Assembly: GCA_964512305.1 (NCBI GenBank) | Contig: CAZEIW010000092.1 | Location: forward strand, 1 to 25,399 | Direction of reading: 5' to 3' | DNA from: CAZEIW01 sp964512305 | Lineage (GTDB): Bacteria; Pseudomonadota; Gammaproteobacteria; Burkholderiales; Burkholderiaceae_F | Length of the DNA stretch: 25,399 bases | Part shown: one piece after another, positions 15,368 to 23,669 of the stretch | How the letters are laid out: each line of letters starts with the position of its first letter | Position numbering within the stretch: the first letter of the stretch is position 1 | Translations under genes and position numbers: made by a program | The notes under the pieces: generated by a model | What the model saw: only the letters and a program-made list of their open reading frames with translations | What the model was told of the DNA's origin: nothing | Databases searched by the model: none

Positions 15368-16320
15368 CAGACCCCGCGGGAAACGAACAGCAGCAGCGCG
15401 GCGAGCAGGGCCAGCATCAGCGCCGCGCCGAGGAATTCGGAGACCCGGAAGACCCGCATCTTGGCGATGACCGTCTCGAACACCGCGAGCAGGAACCCGC
15501 CGACGGCAAGCTTCGCCACGTACAGGGGCAGGCCGACGGCATAGGCGGCCAGACCCTGCCCGGCGACAGCGATGCCCCACGGAGCGAACACGCAATTGAC
15601 GATCGAGAGATAGAGCAGGAGCTTCAGCGAGGCGGACACTTCGATCACCGCCAGATGGCGCCCGGAATATTCGAGGATCATCGCTTCGTGCACCATCGTG
15701 AGCTCGAGGTGCGTGGCCGGGTTGTCGACAGGAATGCGGGCGTTCTCGGCGACCGCGACCATGACCAGGCCGACCAGTGCCATCGCCAGCGACACGCGCA
15801 GCCCCACGTCGGGCCCGTTCATGTACGCCGCTACGGAGGAAAGCTGCGTGGAGCCGGCCAGAAGCGATACGGTGAAGACGATCATCAGCAGCGCCGGCTC
15901 GGCCAGCGAGGCGATCATCATTTCCCGGCTGGAGCCGATGCCGCCGAAGCTCGTGCCGACATCGAGGCCCGACAGCGCCAACATGAAGCGCGCGCTTCCC
16001 AGGAGCGCGACGATCGCGATCAGGTCGGCCGCCGGGCTGAACGCGAGGCCGGTGGCGAATGTCGGGACCAGCGCCGCCGCCACCCAGGTCGTGGCGAAGA
16101 TGATGTAGGGCGCGGTACGAAACACCCACGAAGCGTTCTGTGCGAGCACGACCTCCTTGCGCAGCAGCTTGTGCAGATCGCGGTAAGGCTGGAGCAGATC
16201 GGGGCCTTGCCGGCGCAGCAGGCGCGCCTTGACCTTGCGCAGGTACCCCGTCAGGAGCGGCGCCAGCAGCAGGACCAGCAGTAGCTGGCCCAGCTGGACG
16301 AGCATGTCGATCACTGCCAT
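15367..16320 (-). CDS. hyfC: Hydrogenase-4 subunit C / NuoH-like membrane protein (cluster A)
   Basis: This 317-residue membrane anchor of the HyfC/NuoH family has QPYRDLHKLLRKE at about 44-56, E141 in LAEPALLM, and the acidic loop with E192, E206, E212 and E217 in ENARIP...HLELTMVHEAMILEYSGRH. These residues are thought to couple redox chemistry to proton movement in NuoH. It overlaps the end of hyfB by 10 bases from the ATG at 16320; a second ATG at 16305 is possible and neither has a strong ribosome site. Confidence 0.9.
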   Translation of the reverse strand: MAVIDMLVQLGQLLLVLLLAPLLTGYLRKVKARLLRRQGPDLLQPYRDLHKLLRKEVVLAQNASWVFRTAPYIIFATTWVAAALVPTFATGLAFSPAADLIAIVALLGSARFMLALSGLDVGTSFGGIGSSREMMIASLAEPALLMIVFTVSLLAGSTQLSSVAAYMNGPDVGLRVSLAMALVGLVMVAVAENARIPVDNPATHLELTMVHEAMILEYSGRHLAVIEVSASLKLLLYLSIVNCVFAPWGIAVAGQGLAAYAVGLPLYVAKLAVGGFLLAVFETVIAKMRVFRVSEFLGAALMLALLAALLLFVSRGV

Positions 16321-18323
16321 ACGGCCAGGATCACCAGGAGTGCCACCAAAGTACCGAACACCAGCGTCAGGTATCCGCGGATCGTCAGGAACTGCACCCG
16401 GTTCACCACGTCGGCGGTGACGCCGACGAAAGCGGCGACAGGCGCGTACAGGCCGTCCCACACGCGGTCGCTGAGGCGAACGTGCAGCTTCGCGGGCCTC
16501 GGATCGCCGGGCCGCGGCATGTCGATGTCCTCGCGGGCACGAAACACCGTGGTGCCGAACACCCGTCGAATCGGTTGGGCGAAGCTGCCTGCGGTGTATT
16601 GGGTCACGGCAGCGGCATCCGGAAACCCGCAGTCCCAGGGGGCCGAGCGCCGCACCGAATGGGACGCCCATCGATGAATGACGTACGCCGCAAGGCCGGC
16701 CGCGACGGCGATCAGGATCAGCAGCAGGAGTCCGTTATACGAACTGCGGCTCTCGGCGATCGGCACGATCGCGAGCCACGCGACAGCGCTTTGCTGCGGC
16801 ATCTGCGCGCCGACGAGGCCCCGGACGACAGGACCGAGCGCATCGATGAAATAACCGGGCAGAACGCCGGCCGCGAGACACAAAGCGACCAGGACGAACA
16901 TCGCGGTCAGCGAGGACGGGTCGGTTTCCCTCGCATCGTGCGCGACGTCCGTTCGCGCGCGACCGAGAAACGTGATCCCGAACGCCTTGACGAAGCACGC
17001 ACCCGCCAGTGCCGCCGATAGCGCGAGCAGGCCGCCGACCGCAGGCACGAGAAACTTGAGCACCCACTGCGGCAGCTGGGGGCTGAGCAGGATCGCCTGG
17101 AAGGTGAGCCATTCCGAGACGAAGCCGTTGAACGGCGGCAGGGCCGAGATCGCCGCCGAGCCGATCAGGAACGCGGCGGCGGTGTACGGCATGCGATGGA
17201 TCAGCCCGCCCAGCCGCTCCATGTCGCGCTCACCGGTCGCCGTGAGAACCGCGCCGGAGCCGAAGAAGAGAAGGCTCTTGAATACCGAGTGATTGAAGAC
17301 GTGAAACAGCGCTGCCGTCGTGGCCAGAGCGGCCGGCCCCGGCATGTTGTTGGCGGCGAACGCCAGGCCCAGGCCCAGGCCGATGAAAATGATGCCGATG
17401 TTCTCGACCGTGTGATAGGCGAGCAGACGCTTCAGATCGTGCTCCATCAGCGCATGCAGGACGCCCAGCACCGCGCTGGCGCCGCCGAACAGGAGCACCA
17501 CGCCGCCCGACCACCACGTGGGCGGTCCCATCAGGTCGAAGACGATCCGAATGAAGCCGTAGACCGCGACCTTGGTCATCACGCCGCTCATCAGCGCGGA
17601 CACGTGGCTCGGCGCGGCCGGGTGGGCCAGCGGCAGCCACACGTGCAGCGGCACCAGGCCGGCCTTGGAGCCGGCGCCGAGCAGGGTCAGGGCGAGAGCC
17701 GCGGAGGCGACGGTCGCGGAGTTGCGGGTATCGCGAATCGCGTCGAACGCGTATCCGCCCGAGGCGCCAGCCAGCAGACCGAAGCCCAGCAGCAGCGCAA
17801 GCGTGCCCAGGCTTGCCATCAACAGGTAGATGTAACCGGCCCGCGCGTTGCCGGGTTGGCGATGGTGAGCCATGACCAGTGCCCACGACGTGAGCGACAT
17901 GAACTCCCAAGTCACCAGGAAAGTGAACGCATCGTCGGCCAGCACGACCAGATTCATGCCGGCGAGGAAGGCGGGAAAGAACGGCAAGACCCGGCCGGGC
18001 TCCGGTTCGTGCCGCCCATAGCCCAGGCCGTAAAGGCTGGCCGCCGCGGCGCCCAGATTGACGACCACGAGGAACGCCGCGGCCAGCGGGTCAAGCCGAA
18101 AATGCGCGCCCAGCCAGGGCAGGCCGATCGGCAGGATCTCCGTTTGCGCCGGGCCCGGGCTCGCCACCAGGGTCCAGACGGCCGTTCCCAATGCAACGAT
18201 CGAAACGGCGAGCGCGATCGCGTAGACCAGAACCGTTGTCATGGTGCGACGCGCGCCGGCAGCTGCTACGGGAACAGTCGCCAGCAGTGCCGCGATGCAC
18301 CACAACAGGACTTCGACCGCCAT
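16311..18323 (-). CDS. hyfB: Hydrogenase-4 subunit B-like antiporter subunit (cluster A)
   Basis: This 670-residue NuoL-type antiporter subunit is the first structural gene of cluster A. Channel residues are present: E140 (VTWEFMSL), K220 (GAGSKAGLVPLHVWLP), K251 (SGVMTKVAVY), and DLKRLLAYHTVENIG. The C-terminal region carries the HyfB-type PWDCGFPD and SFAQPIRRVFG segments before a last membrane helix. It aligns with the cluster B copy along its length. It starts 58 bases after the XRE gene stop with only a poor ribosome site, which would fit coupling to the upstream gene or weak initiation. Confidence 0.9.
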   Translation of the reverse strand: MAVEVLLWCIAALLATVPVAAAGARRTMTTVLVYAIALAVSIVALGTAVWTLVASPGPAQTEILPIGLPWLGAHFRLDPLAAAFLVVVNLGAAAASLYGLGYGRHEPEPGRVLPFFPAFLAGMNLVVLADDAFTFLVTWEFMSLTSWALVMAHHRQPGNARAGYIYLLMASLGTLALLLGFGLLAGASGGYAFDAIRDTRNSATVASAALALTLLGAGSKAGLVPLHVWLPLAHPAAPSHVSALMSGVMTKVAVYGFIRIVFDLMGPPTWWSGGVVLLFGGASAVLGVLHALMEHDLKRLLAYHTVENIGIIFIGLGLGLAFAANNMPGPAALATTAALFHVFNHSVFKSLLFFGSGAVLTATGERDMERLGGLIHRMPYTAAAFLIGSAAISALPPFNGFVSEWLTFQAILLSPQLPQWVLKFLVPAVGGLLALSAALAGACFVKAFGITFLGRARTDVAHDARETDPSSLTAMFVLVALCLAAGVLPGYFIDALGPVVRGLVGAQMPQQSAVAWLAIVPIAESRSSYNGLLLLILIAVAAGLAAYVIHRWASHSVRRSAPWDCGFPDAAAVTQYTAGSFAQPIRRVFGTTVFRAREDIDMPRPGDPRPAKLHVRLSDRVWDGLYAPVAAFVGVTADVVNRVQFLTIRGYLTLVFGTLVALLVILAVWQ

Positions 18324-18381
18324 GAGGATTGCCGCGCTTGGCCTCGAGTCGAACAGCGTGTGGGATGGACCGAACGAAACC

Positions 18382-18627
18382 TCAGCGCGTCAGCCGAATG
18401 CCTCGTCCACCCTTGCCGCTAACGGCACCTTCGTTGATGAGCTCGACGCCCGCGGCGCTAAGAGCGGCGATCAGCTTCATCAACGAGTCGACATTTCCGC
18501 GGATCACCCCCTCGCTCGCCTCCATTCTTTGAATCGTGGGCAGCGATAGCCCGGATGCGGCGGCCAAGTCGCGCTGGTCCATTCCGACGAGTGCCCGAGC
18601 AGCCCTGAGTTGCGCCGCAGTAATCAT
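18382..18627 (-). CDS. XRE-family helix-turn-helix regulator upstream of cluster A
   Basis: This 81-residue protein has a single helix-turn-helix at about 5-60: AAQLRAARALVGMDQRDLAAASGLSLPTIQRMEAS. A short basic tail ends in GIRLTR. It is HipB-like in size but no hipA-like gene is nearby. Transcribed toward and just ahead of hyfB, it is the natural candidate to control the operon and itself. The start at 18627 is preferred because longer readings give non-globular sequence. A perfect 6-1-6 inverted repeat overlaps the start codon. Confidence 0.85.
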   Translation of the reverse strand: MITAAQLRAARALVGMDQRDLAAASGLSLPTIQRMEASEGVIRGNVDSLMKLIAALSAAGVELINEGAVSGKGGRGIRLTR

Positions 18628-18638
18628 GGATGATCCAT
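18626..18638. promoter_or_regulatory. Inverted repeat over the XRE gene start, possible operator
   Basis: ATGGAT-G-ATCCAT is a perfect 6-1-6 dyad. It overlaps the XRE start codon (18625-18627) and touches a TATAGA hexamer (18638-18643, minus strand). It is short enough to arise by chance, but its place suits autoregulation. Confidence 0.4.
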
Positions 18639-18673
18639 CTATATTGATGTTCCATGCATCACAAGTTAATGCT

Positions 18674-19042
18674 ATGACTTCCATTGACGTGGCGCAACCG
18701 GGAAAGATTTCTCGGGATGGCACGCTGGCGCAGGCGCCCGATCCGCAGAAGACCGATCCGCGCCACGACCACGTTACGTGGCTCGCGGGCAGCGGCGTCA
18801 AGAGGTAGTACAAGCAGAAGGATATCTGGGCCTACTGGGCCTAAGCCCAGCAGTACACGCTCTGCGACAACAATTTCACGGACGTGGCCAGCCAGTCCGA
18901 GCCCAACCATCTGCACACGTTCGCCGCGTTCTCGCCGGTCATCGACAACACGAGCAACGGCCGCAACTACCAGCCGCAGCCGCCGTTCGATATCGAGAGT
19001 CCGCCCGCCGTGTTGGAGGCCGCTGGACACACCCGCGGGGCG
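18674..19042 (+). pseudogene. Decayed phosphoesterase / phospholipase C family gene fragment
   Basis: One frame reads DPRHDHVTWLAGSGVKR, stop, YKQKDIWAYWA, stop, AQQYTLCDNNFTDVASQSEPNHL, then FSPVIDNTS, PPFDI and PAVLEAAGHTRG. This is the N-terminal half of the PF04185 phosphoesterase family (acid phosphatase / phospholipase C), whose usual text is QYK..DI..YWAYA.QFTLCDNYFTEV..PS.PNHL. Two in-frame stops (TAG 18806, TAA 18842) sit where the family has Q and Y. Similarity ends where the 3' end of the opposite-strand TPR gene begins, so the C-terminal half is missing. It is a relic, not a working enzyme. Confidence 0.8.
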
Positions 19043-21289
19043 TTAGGGATGCGGCCGCGATGTACCCGCTCCTTCAAGATTGCGCAGTTCGGCCACAGCC
19101 GCCATCGACACCGGCTTATCAGGAAGCTTCCTCTTTAGTGTCTCTTCGAACATCGCCTTCGCGTTCTGAGGGCGCTTCGACGCCAACAGGGATTCGCCCG
19201 CCAGGTAATACGCTTCGGCCTCCTGGCTGCGCGTTAGATAGGGCGAGGGGTCTTTCGCCGCGGCGATCATCTGCTCGGCACTGATACGCCCAAGAAAGAA
19301 GGAGAAAACCGGAGATGGCCATTTGCGCGGATCGACGAGCGCCGCGAACTGCGCCGTGTCCGCATTTGGATTCTGTCCGCTTCGGAGCCGGGCGACGTGC
19401 AGCATCAGCCTCGTGTAGGAGTGGAGGACTGACAGCTCTGTGACGCGACGAAACTCCGCCTCCGCGCCGGAGAAATCGCCCGCGGAGAGCTTGCAGAATC
19501 CCCGGTAGTACGGCGCCGTGGTACTGAAGGGGCGCTGCGAGGCGAGAGCGGTGAAGTCGGCCGTTGCGGCGTCGAGCTGCCCTGCGGCAAAGTGCAGCCG
19601 CCCTTTCCAGTAGTTCGCTTCGCTGTCCGGGTCCTTGGATTGCGCGAGCTCGGCGTCAGCCAAGCCGTCGAGCGGGTGGCCGCGGAAGAGGGCCACTTCC
19701 GCGCGGCCGGCATAGTTGGCGCCAAGCGCCGGTTCGAGCTTGATAGCCTGGTCGTAGTCTGCAGCCGCCTCGTCAACGCGCCCAAGTCTGAGCAGGGCCT
19801 GTCCGCGTGCCCGGTAGCGCTCCGAAGCATTTGGATCCATCCGAATGGCGTCCCCGAACCCCGCCAGCGCCTCCGGCGTGCGCCCCATCTCAAAAAGCGT
19901 CCACGCCCGCCTGGTGCGCCAATCAGCGTCGCGCGGTTCGAGCCGGACCACTTCGTTTCGGTCTTCCAGCGCTCCAGCGTAGTCACCCATATAAGCTCGA
20001 ATGCCCGCGCGGCTGTCCAGCGGATAGGCCCGTTCTGGCTCGGCGTGTACGCCCCGATCGTAGTCCTCCAGTGCCTGCTTCCAATCACCCTTCGCAAGAT
20101 AGACGTTGCCGCGGCTGGAAAAGTTGGAGGCGCGGTGCGGCTCCAACCGGACTGCCTCAGTGTAGTCGGCGATGGAGAGATCGAATTCCCCTCGCAACCG
20201 GTGCACCCAACCGCGCTTCTTGTACCCCGCTGCGGCCTGTCCCAGGAGCGGGATCGCAGCGTTGTAATCGCTCATCGCTTGGCCGAAATCGTTGATGCCA
20301 AGGTAAGCGTCGCCACGCTTCAGAAGGATCGGACCATCTCGTGGATCGATTCGCAAGAGCTCGGCGTAATCTGCAATGGCCCGCTGATAGTCGTTCAGAT
20401 CATAACGGATGTCCGCCCGGATCAACCGGGCCTGTCGCCTCGTTCCGTCGATCGCAAGCGCTGCGTCGAGTTCGGCAAGCGCCTGCGTCTTGTTGCCCTT
20501 CGCCCTGTAAGCGCGCGCACGGTCGAGCCTGTCGTTGTACTCGTTCGCGTCGTACGGTTTGGCGAGCGCGCGATCGTAATCGGCCTGAGCATCGGACTCC
20601 TGGCCTCGGAGTCTCCAATAGTGGCCGCGCGCCGTATAGGCCTGGAGGTTCCCCTCATCGGCGCGGATTGCCGCGTTGTAGTCGGCGAGTGCATGCTCAT
20701 AGTCGTTCTTCGATTCATACGCCGAGCCGCGGTTTACGAGGGTAATCGATAGATCTCTGGGAACGGTTATCTGCGTTGAGTCGATCGCGCGCGTGCAGGC
20801 AGAGATCGCTGCATCGTGGTCAGTGTCAATCGAGGCGTCGAAGCACCGGTTGGTCCAGGCCGAAGAAATGTCTCGGTGCAATTTCTCGGCTCGAGAGGAG
20901 TCCAGTCGCAAAGACTGCTGATAGTCGGAAAGAGCCTTGTCGTACTGTCTTAGATGGACCTCGGCGTTGCCGCGATTTGAGAAAGCAATCGCGTAATCGG
21001 GCTTCAGGCGGATTGCCTCGTCGTAGTCCTGCATCGCGCGGCCCGCGTCGCCGTTGGCGAGATAGGCGTTTGCGCGGTTGTTATGGGCGTTTGCAAGATT
21101 GGCCGGCGTTTCGCTCCCGGACTGGATAATCGTTGTGCATCCTGAAAGTTGAAGGTCCGCAGTTATCGCCTTGACATCCTGACGAGCGCACCAGACCCAT
21201 GCCTGAGACTGCTCAGGAAATGCAGCCTGCACGTATAGCAAAGCAGAAATTGCAAGCAGTGCCGCCGGCAGTTCGCGTCCTCGTCGCAT
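19043..21289 (-). CDS. Large secreted tetratricopeptide-repeat protein
   Basis: This 748-residue protein has an N-terminal signal-like hydrophobic stretch (about 9-27) and then roughly fifteen TPR units with the typical alternation, for example ANAHNNRANAYLANGDAGRAMQ, AIRLKPDYAIAFSNRGNAE and AVRLEPHRASNFSSRGNVY. TPRs build a superhelix for protein-protein contacts, most likely in the periplasm here. No enzymatic domain is recognised. Start at 21289 is supported by GGAGG (21297-21301, minus strand) seven bases away. It may be monocistronic; its promoter must lie in the gene-free stretch upstream. Its stop abuts the phosphoesterase relic. Confidence 0.88.
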   Translation of the reverse strand: MRRGRELPAALLAISALLYVQAAFPEQSQAWVWCARQDVKAITADLQLSGCTTIIQSGSETPANLANAHNNRANAYLANGDAGRAMQDYDEAIRLKPDYAIAFSNRGNAEVHLRQYDKALSDYQQSLRLDSSRAEKLHRDISSAWTNRCFDASIDTDHDAAISACTRAIDSTQITVPRDLSITLVNRGSAYESKNDYEHALADYNAAIRADEGNLQAYTARGHYWRLRGQESDAQADYDRALAKPYDANEYNDRLDRARAYRAKGNKTQALAELDAALAIDGTRRQARLIRADIRYDLNDYQRAIADYAELLRIDPRDGPILLKRGDAYLGINDFGQAMSDYNAAIPLLGQAAAGYKKRGWVHRLRGEFDLSIADYTEAVRLEPHRASNFSSRGNVYLAKGDWKQALEDYDRGVHAEPERAYPLDSRAGIRAYMGDYAGALEDRNEVVRLEPRDADWRTRRAWTLFEMGRTPEALAGFGDAIRMDPNASERYRARGQALLRLGRVDEAAADYDQAIKLEPALGANYAGRAEVALFRGHPLDGLADAELAQSKDPDSEANYWKGRLHFAAGQLDAATADFTALASQRPFSTTAPYYRGFCKLSAGDFSGAEAEFRRVTELSVLHSYTRLMLHVARLRSGQNPNADTAQFAALVDPRKWPSPVFSFFLGRISAEQMIAAAKDPSPYLTRSQEAEAYYLAGESLLASKRPQNAKAMFEETLKRKLPDKPVSMAAVAELRNLEGAGTSRPHP

Positions 21290-21696
21290 GGTTCCCCCTC
21301 CGAATTGAGGCCGTCATCGGCAGCGGGGCAAGTGGTATCACGCCTACCCCTTTTGGGGATGCCCTTCGCGCCAATACAGCAAACGCATTACGGCAATTCC
21401 CGTGGGGCCCAGGACCTTGGAACTTGGCCTTCACATTGGCCGCCTCCGAGGACGCTTTCCCGTCTCCCGCCGTGACCCGATTATGGGCGTACCGCGACAT
21501 TCGCGGGCAACACATCTGCTCCTCGCCGCGCGACCCCAGAGTCGATCGCTCAGCCTCCGCCATCAATCGATGCCTCATCGGTGCGGCGCCGCAACAAAGC
21601 ACCGCCCACACTTCGGTCTGCTAAGTAGTCAAGGCGTCGTTTGGCGGGTACGGACATGCGTGTGATCCGGCGAGCTCCGCCTTCATCGGCCCTTAC
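21290..21696. other. Gene-free stretch of about 400 bases
   Basis: Several open frames cross this region on both strands, but none gives a recognisable protein or has a good ribosome site. It should contain the promoter of the TPR gene. A small CCCC-TTTT-GGGG dyad lies at 21347-21358, about 60 bases upstream of that start. I see no RNA gene, repeat or mobile-element remnant here. Confidence 0.5.
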
Positions 21697-22173
21697 CTAC
21701 AGCTCGTCGACCCAGTAATCGACGTTGCCGCTTGCATGCGTCATGTGGCGAAGGCCGCCGCCAAAGGCGCCGATCTTCTTCGAGTCCGGGTATTCACAGA
21801 CTTCGGCGGGGTGCATCGTGCTGATCGAAAGGTAGGCAAGTTCGCCATCGGAGTCGTTGACGATTTGATGTGCCGTTTCCGGACCCCCGGTCGGACAGCA
21901 GATGACGTCGCCGGCGCGGATCTTCCGTGTCTCGCTGCCGTACCGCAGCGTGCCCGTTCCTTTGACGATGAAGAACATCTCCTCCTCCCCCCGATGGCTG
22001 TGAAACGGGCAGGAGCGCTTGCCGGGTGGAACCACGTCGTAGGAATAGCCAAGATCCTTTGCGCCGAGAAGCGGTCCGATGCGCGTCGACCTGCTCTCGA
22101 ACTTGTCGCCCTTCGCGAAATGTTCGAGTTTCAATTGCTCGATGTTCACGACTCTCGAATCGATGATGCTCAT
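21697..22173 (-). CDS. Cupin-domain protein
   Basis: This 158-residue protein has a single cupin barrel. The first cupin motif is PFHSHRGEEEMFFIVKGTG at about residues 56-74 (metal ligands H57, H59, E63 or E64). The second motif, GDVICCPTGGPETAHQIVN, follows at about 88-106 and supplies a histidine. Cupins of this type include isomerases, dioxygenases and plain ligand-binding proteins, so no reaction is proposed. The start is supported by GGAGAG nine bases upstream. It is divergent from the beta-propeller lipoprotein across a 149-base spacer. Confidence 0.9.
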   Translation of the reverse strand: MSIIDSRVVNIEQLKLEHFAKGDKFESRSTRIGPLLGAKDLGYSYDVVPPGKRSCPFHSHRGEEEMFFIVKGTGTLRYGSETRKIRAGDVICCPTGGPETAHQIVNDSDGELAYLSISTMHPAEVCEYPDSKKIGAFGGGLRHMTHASGNVDYWVDEL

Positions 22174-22308
22174 TTGTTCGACTCTCCAGGGTAAGGTCCG
22201 CTGGGATCAGTCTGCCAGTTTATGTTTCGACTGGCGATCCGTCACTGATGTGTAAACACGTGCACCGTAAGGTTGCATCCGCGCTCGTCCATCAAGGTTG
22301 ACTGGCCG

Positions 22309-22320
22309 GAAGGATCCTTC
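22309..22320 (+). promoter_or_regulatory. 12-bp palindrome containing the ribosome site of the propeller gene
   Basis: GAAGGATCCTTC is a perfect palindrome two bases before the ATG at 22323, and its left half contains the GGAAGGA ribosome site. It may be fortuitous. Confidence 0.3.
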
Positions 22321-22322
22321 GG

Positions 22323-23636
22323 ATGTTCGATTCAGGAAGATCGCTCGCGAAACTTGCCGTCGCGGGACTGTTGTTCGGTCTGGCTTCATGCGGCGCCAGC
22401 ACGGGTTCATTGTTCCCCTCGTGGTCGGTCGAGCTCGTCTACGTGACCAACAACGGCAGCAACAACATCTCCGCCTACCAGGCGAACCCCAGCAGCGGCG
22501 CCCTGGTGCCGGTCGCCGGTTCGCCTTTCTCCGCCGGACGTGGCCCGATCGGTGCCCCCGATGCAAACACCAGCTTTGCCGCGTATGTGCCGAACAGCGC
22601 AGACAACACGCTCTCCGTCTACAGCATCAACGACTCGGCGGCCGCGAACGTCACCGCCACGACAGGGGCCCTCGCCGCGGTGACGGGGTCGCCGTTCGCG
22701 ACCGGAAGCCGCCCGATCGCCGTTGCGGTCGATTTCAGCTCCCGGGCCGCCTACGTCGTGAACAATGCCAGCAACAATATCTCGGTCTATACGGGCGACG
22801 TCTACATGCGCGCGCTCACTCCCGTCGCCGGATCGCCGTTCGCCACGGGACTCGCCCCGATTTCCGTGACGCTCGGCCCGGCGGTCTATGTCGTGAATAA
22901 CGGAAGCAACGATATCTCGGCCTTCTCGGTCGACGCTAGCACGCACGCCCTCACGGCAATCGCCGGATCACCGTTTGCCAGCGGCAACGGCCCCGCCGAC
23001 CTGGAAATCGATCCCCCTTGGAAGTTTGCCTTTGTCGCCAACAGCATCAGCGGAGACGTCTCCGCCTATGTCGTTGGGCCCTCCGGCGCCCTTGCCGCCG
23101 TCGCAGGCTCCCCGTTCGCAGCCGGGACCAACCCGGTTTCGGTATCGATCTGGAACATCGGGATGGGAAGCGAATTCGTCTATGTGTTGAATCGGGGCAG
23201 CAACGACATCTCGGCCTACAAGGTCGATGCCGCCGCGGGCGCGCTCACCCCCGTCGCCGGTTCACCCTTCCCGACGGGTGGTAGTCCCAACTCCCTGTCA
23301 TTCGATCCCACACGCCGGTTTGTGTACGTAACCAATGGCGGCGGCAGCGGATCCGTCTCGGGCTATGCCATCAACGCGGCAACGGGCGTGCTCACCGCGC
23401 TACAGGGATCGCCATACCCTGCGGGAACAAACCCGAAATCCATGGCCTTCAACACCGCTGGCACCTTCGCCTATGTGGCGAACAGCGGAAGCGACAATGT
23501 CTCGGTCTATGCGATCGACGCGGTGGGCGGCACAGCCACATCGGGCATGCTCACCGCAGTCCCGGGATCACCCTTTCCGGCCGGGGTCGGCCCCGACGCG
23601 GTGAGCACCTTGAAGATCGCCTGTTGCACCCTTTGA
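22323..23636 (+). CDS. Beta-propeller (YVTN / lactonase-like) lipoprotein
   Basis: This 437-residue protein has a signal ending in the lipobox LASC (Cys23). Eight repeats of about 50 residues follow. Each has a strand like VYVTNNGSNNISAY and then a (V/I)AGSPFxxGxxP turn; GSP(F/Y) occurs at about residues 66, 122, 170, 215, 262, 313, 362 and 415. Eight units suggest a seven- or eight-bladed propeller exported to the envelope. The repeats resemble YVTN/6-phosphogluconolactonase-like propellers, but catalytic residues cannot be identified. It ends with CCTL. The partner or ligand is unknown. Confidence 0.88.
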   Translation: MFDSGRSLAKLAVAGLLFGLASCGASTGSLFPSWSVELVYVTNNGSNNISAYQANPSSGALVPVAGSPFSAGRGPIGAPDANTSFAAYVPNSADNTLSVYSINDSAAANVTATTGALAAVTGSPFATGSRPIAVAVDFSSRAAYVVNNASNNISVYTGDVYMRALTPVAGSPFATGLAPISVTLGPAVYVVNNGSNDISAFSVDASTHALTAIAGSPFASGNGPADLEIDPPWKFAFVANSISGDVSAYVVGPSGALAAVAGSPFAAGTNPVSVSIWNIGMGSEFVYVLNRGSNDISAYKVDAAAGALTPVAGSPFPTGGSPNSLSFDPTRRFVYVTNGGGSGSVSGYAINAATGVLTALQGSPYPAGTNPKSMAFNTAGTFAYVANSGSDNVSVYAIDAVGGTATSGMLTAVPGSPFPAGVGPDAVSTLKIACCTL

Positions 23637-23657
23637 TCCGACCACTAGGTGAAGCTC

Positions 23658-23661
23658 GAGG
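23658..23661 (+). promoter_or_regulatory. Ribosome binding site deciding the start of the next lipoprotein
   Basis: GAGG lies eight bases before the GTG at 23670. The earlier in-frame GTG at 23649 has no such site, and starting at 23670 gives a standard lipoprotein signal. Confidence 0.6.
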
Positions 23662-23669
23662 TTCTTTCC

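Noticed and set aside
11191..18323. Respiratory complex I (nuo) genes
   Set aside because: The HyfB-type C-terminus, the NuoC-NuoD fusion and the six-gene content match hydrogenase-4-like complexes; nuoA, nuoE-G and nuoI are absent.
18638..18664. Sigma-70 promoter for the XRE gene (TTGTGA, 15 bases, TATAGA on the minus strand)
   Set aside because: The spacer is short and the transcript would start within a few bases of the start codon, so I did not list it as a feature.
21213..21611. 132-codon open frame on the minus strand upstream of the TPR gene
   Set aside because: It overlaps the 5' end of the TPR gene, matches no family I know and has no good ribosome site.
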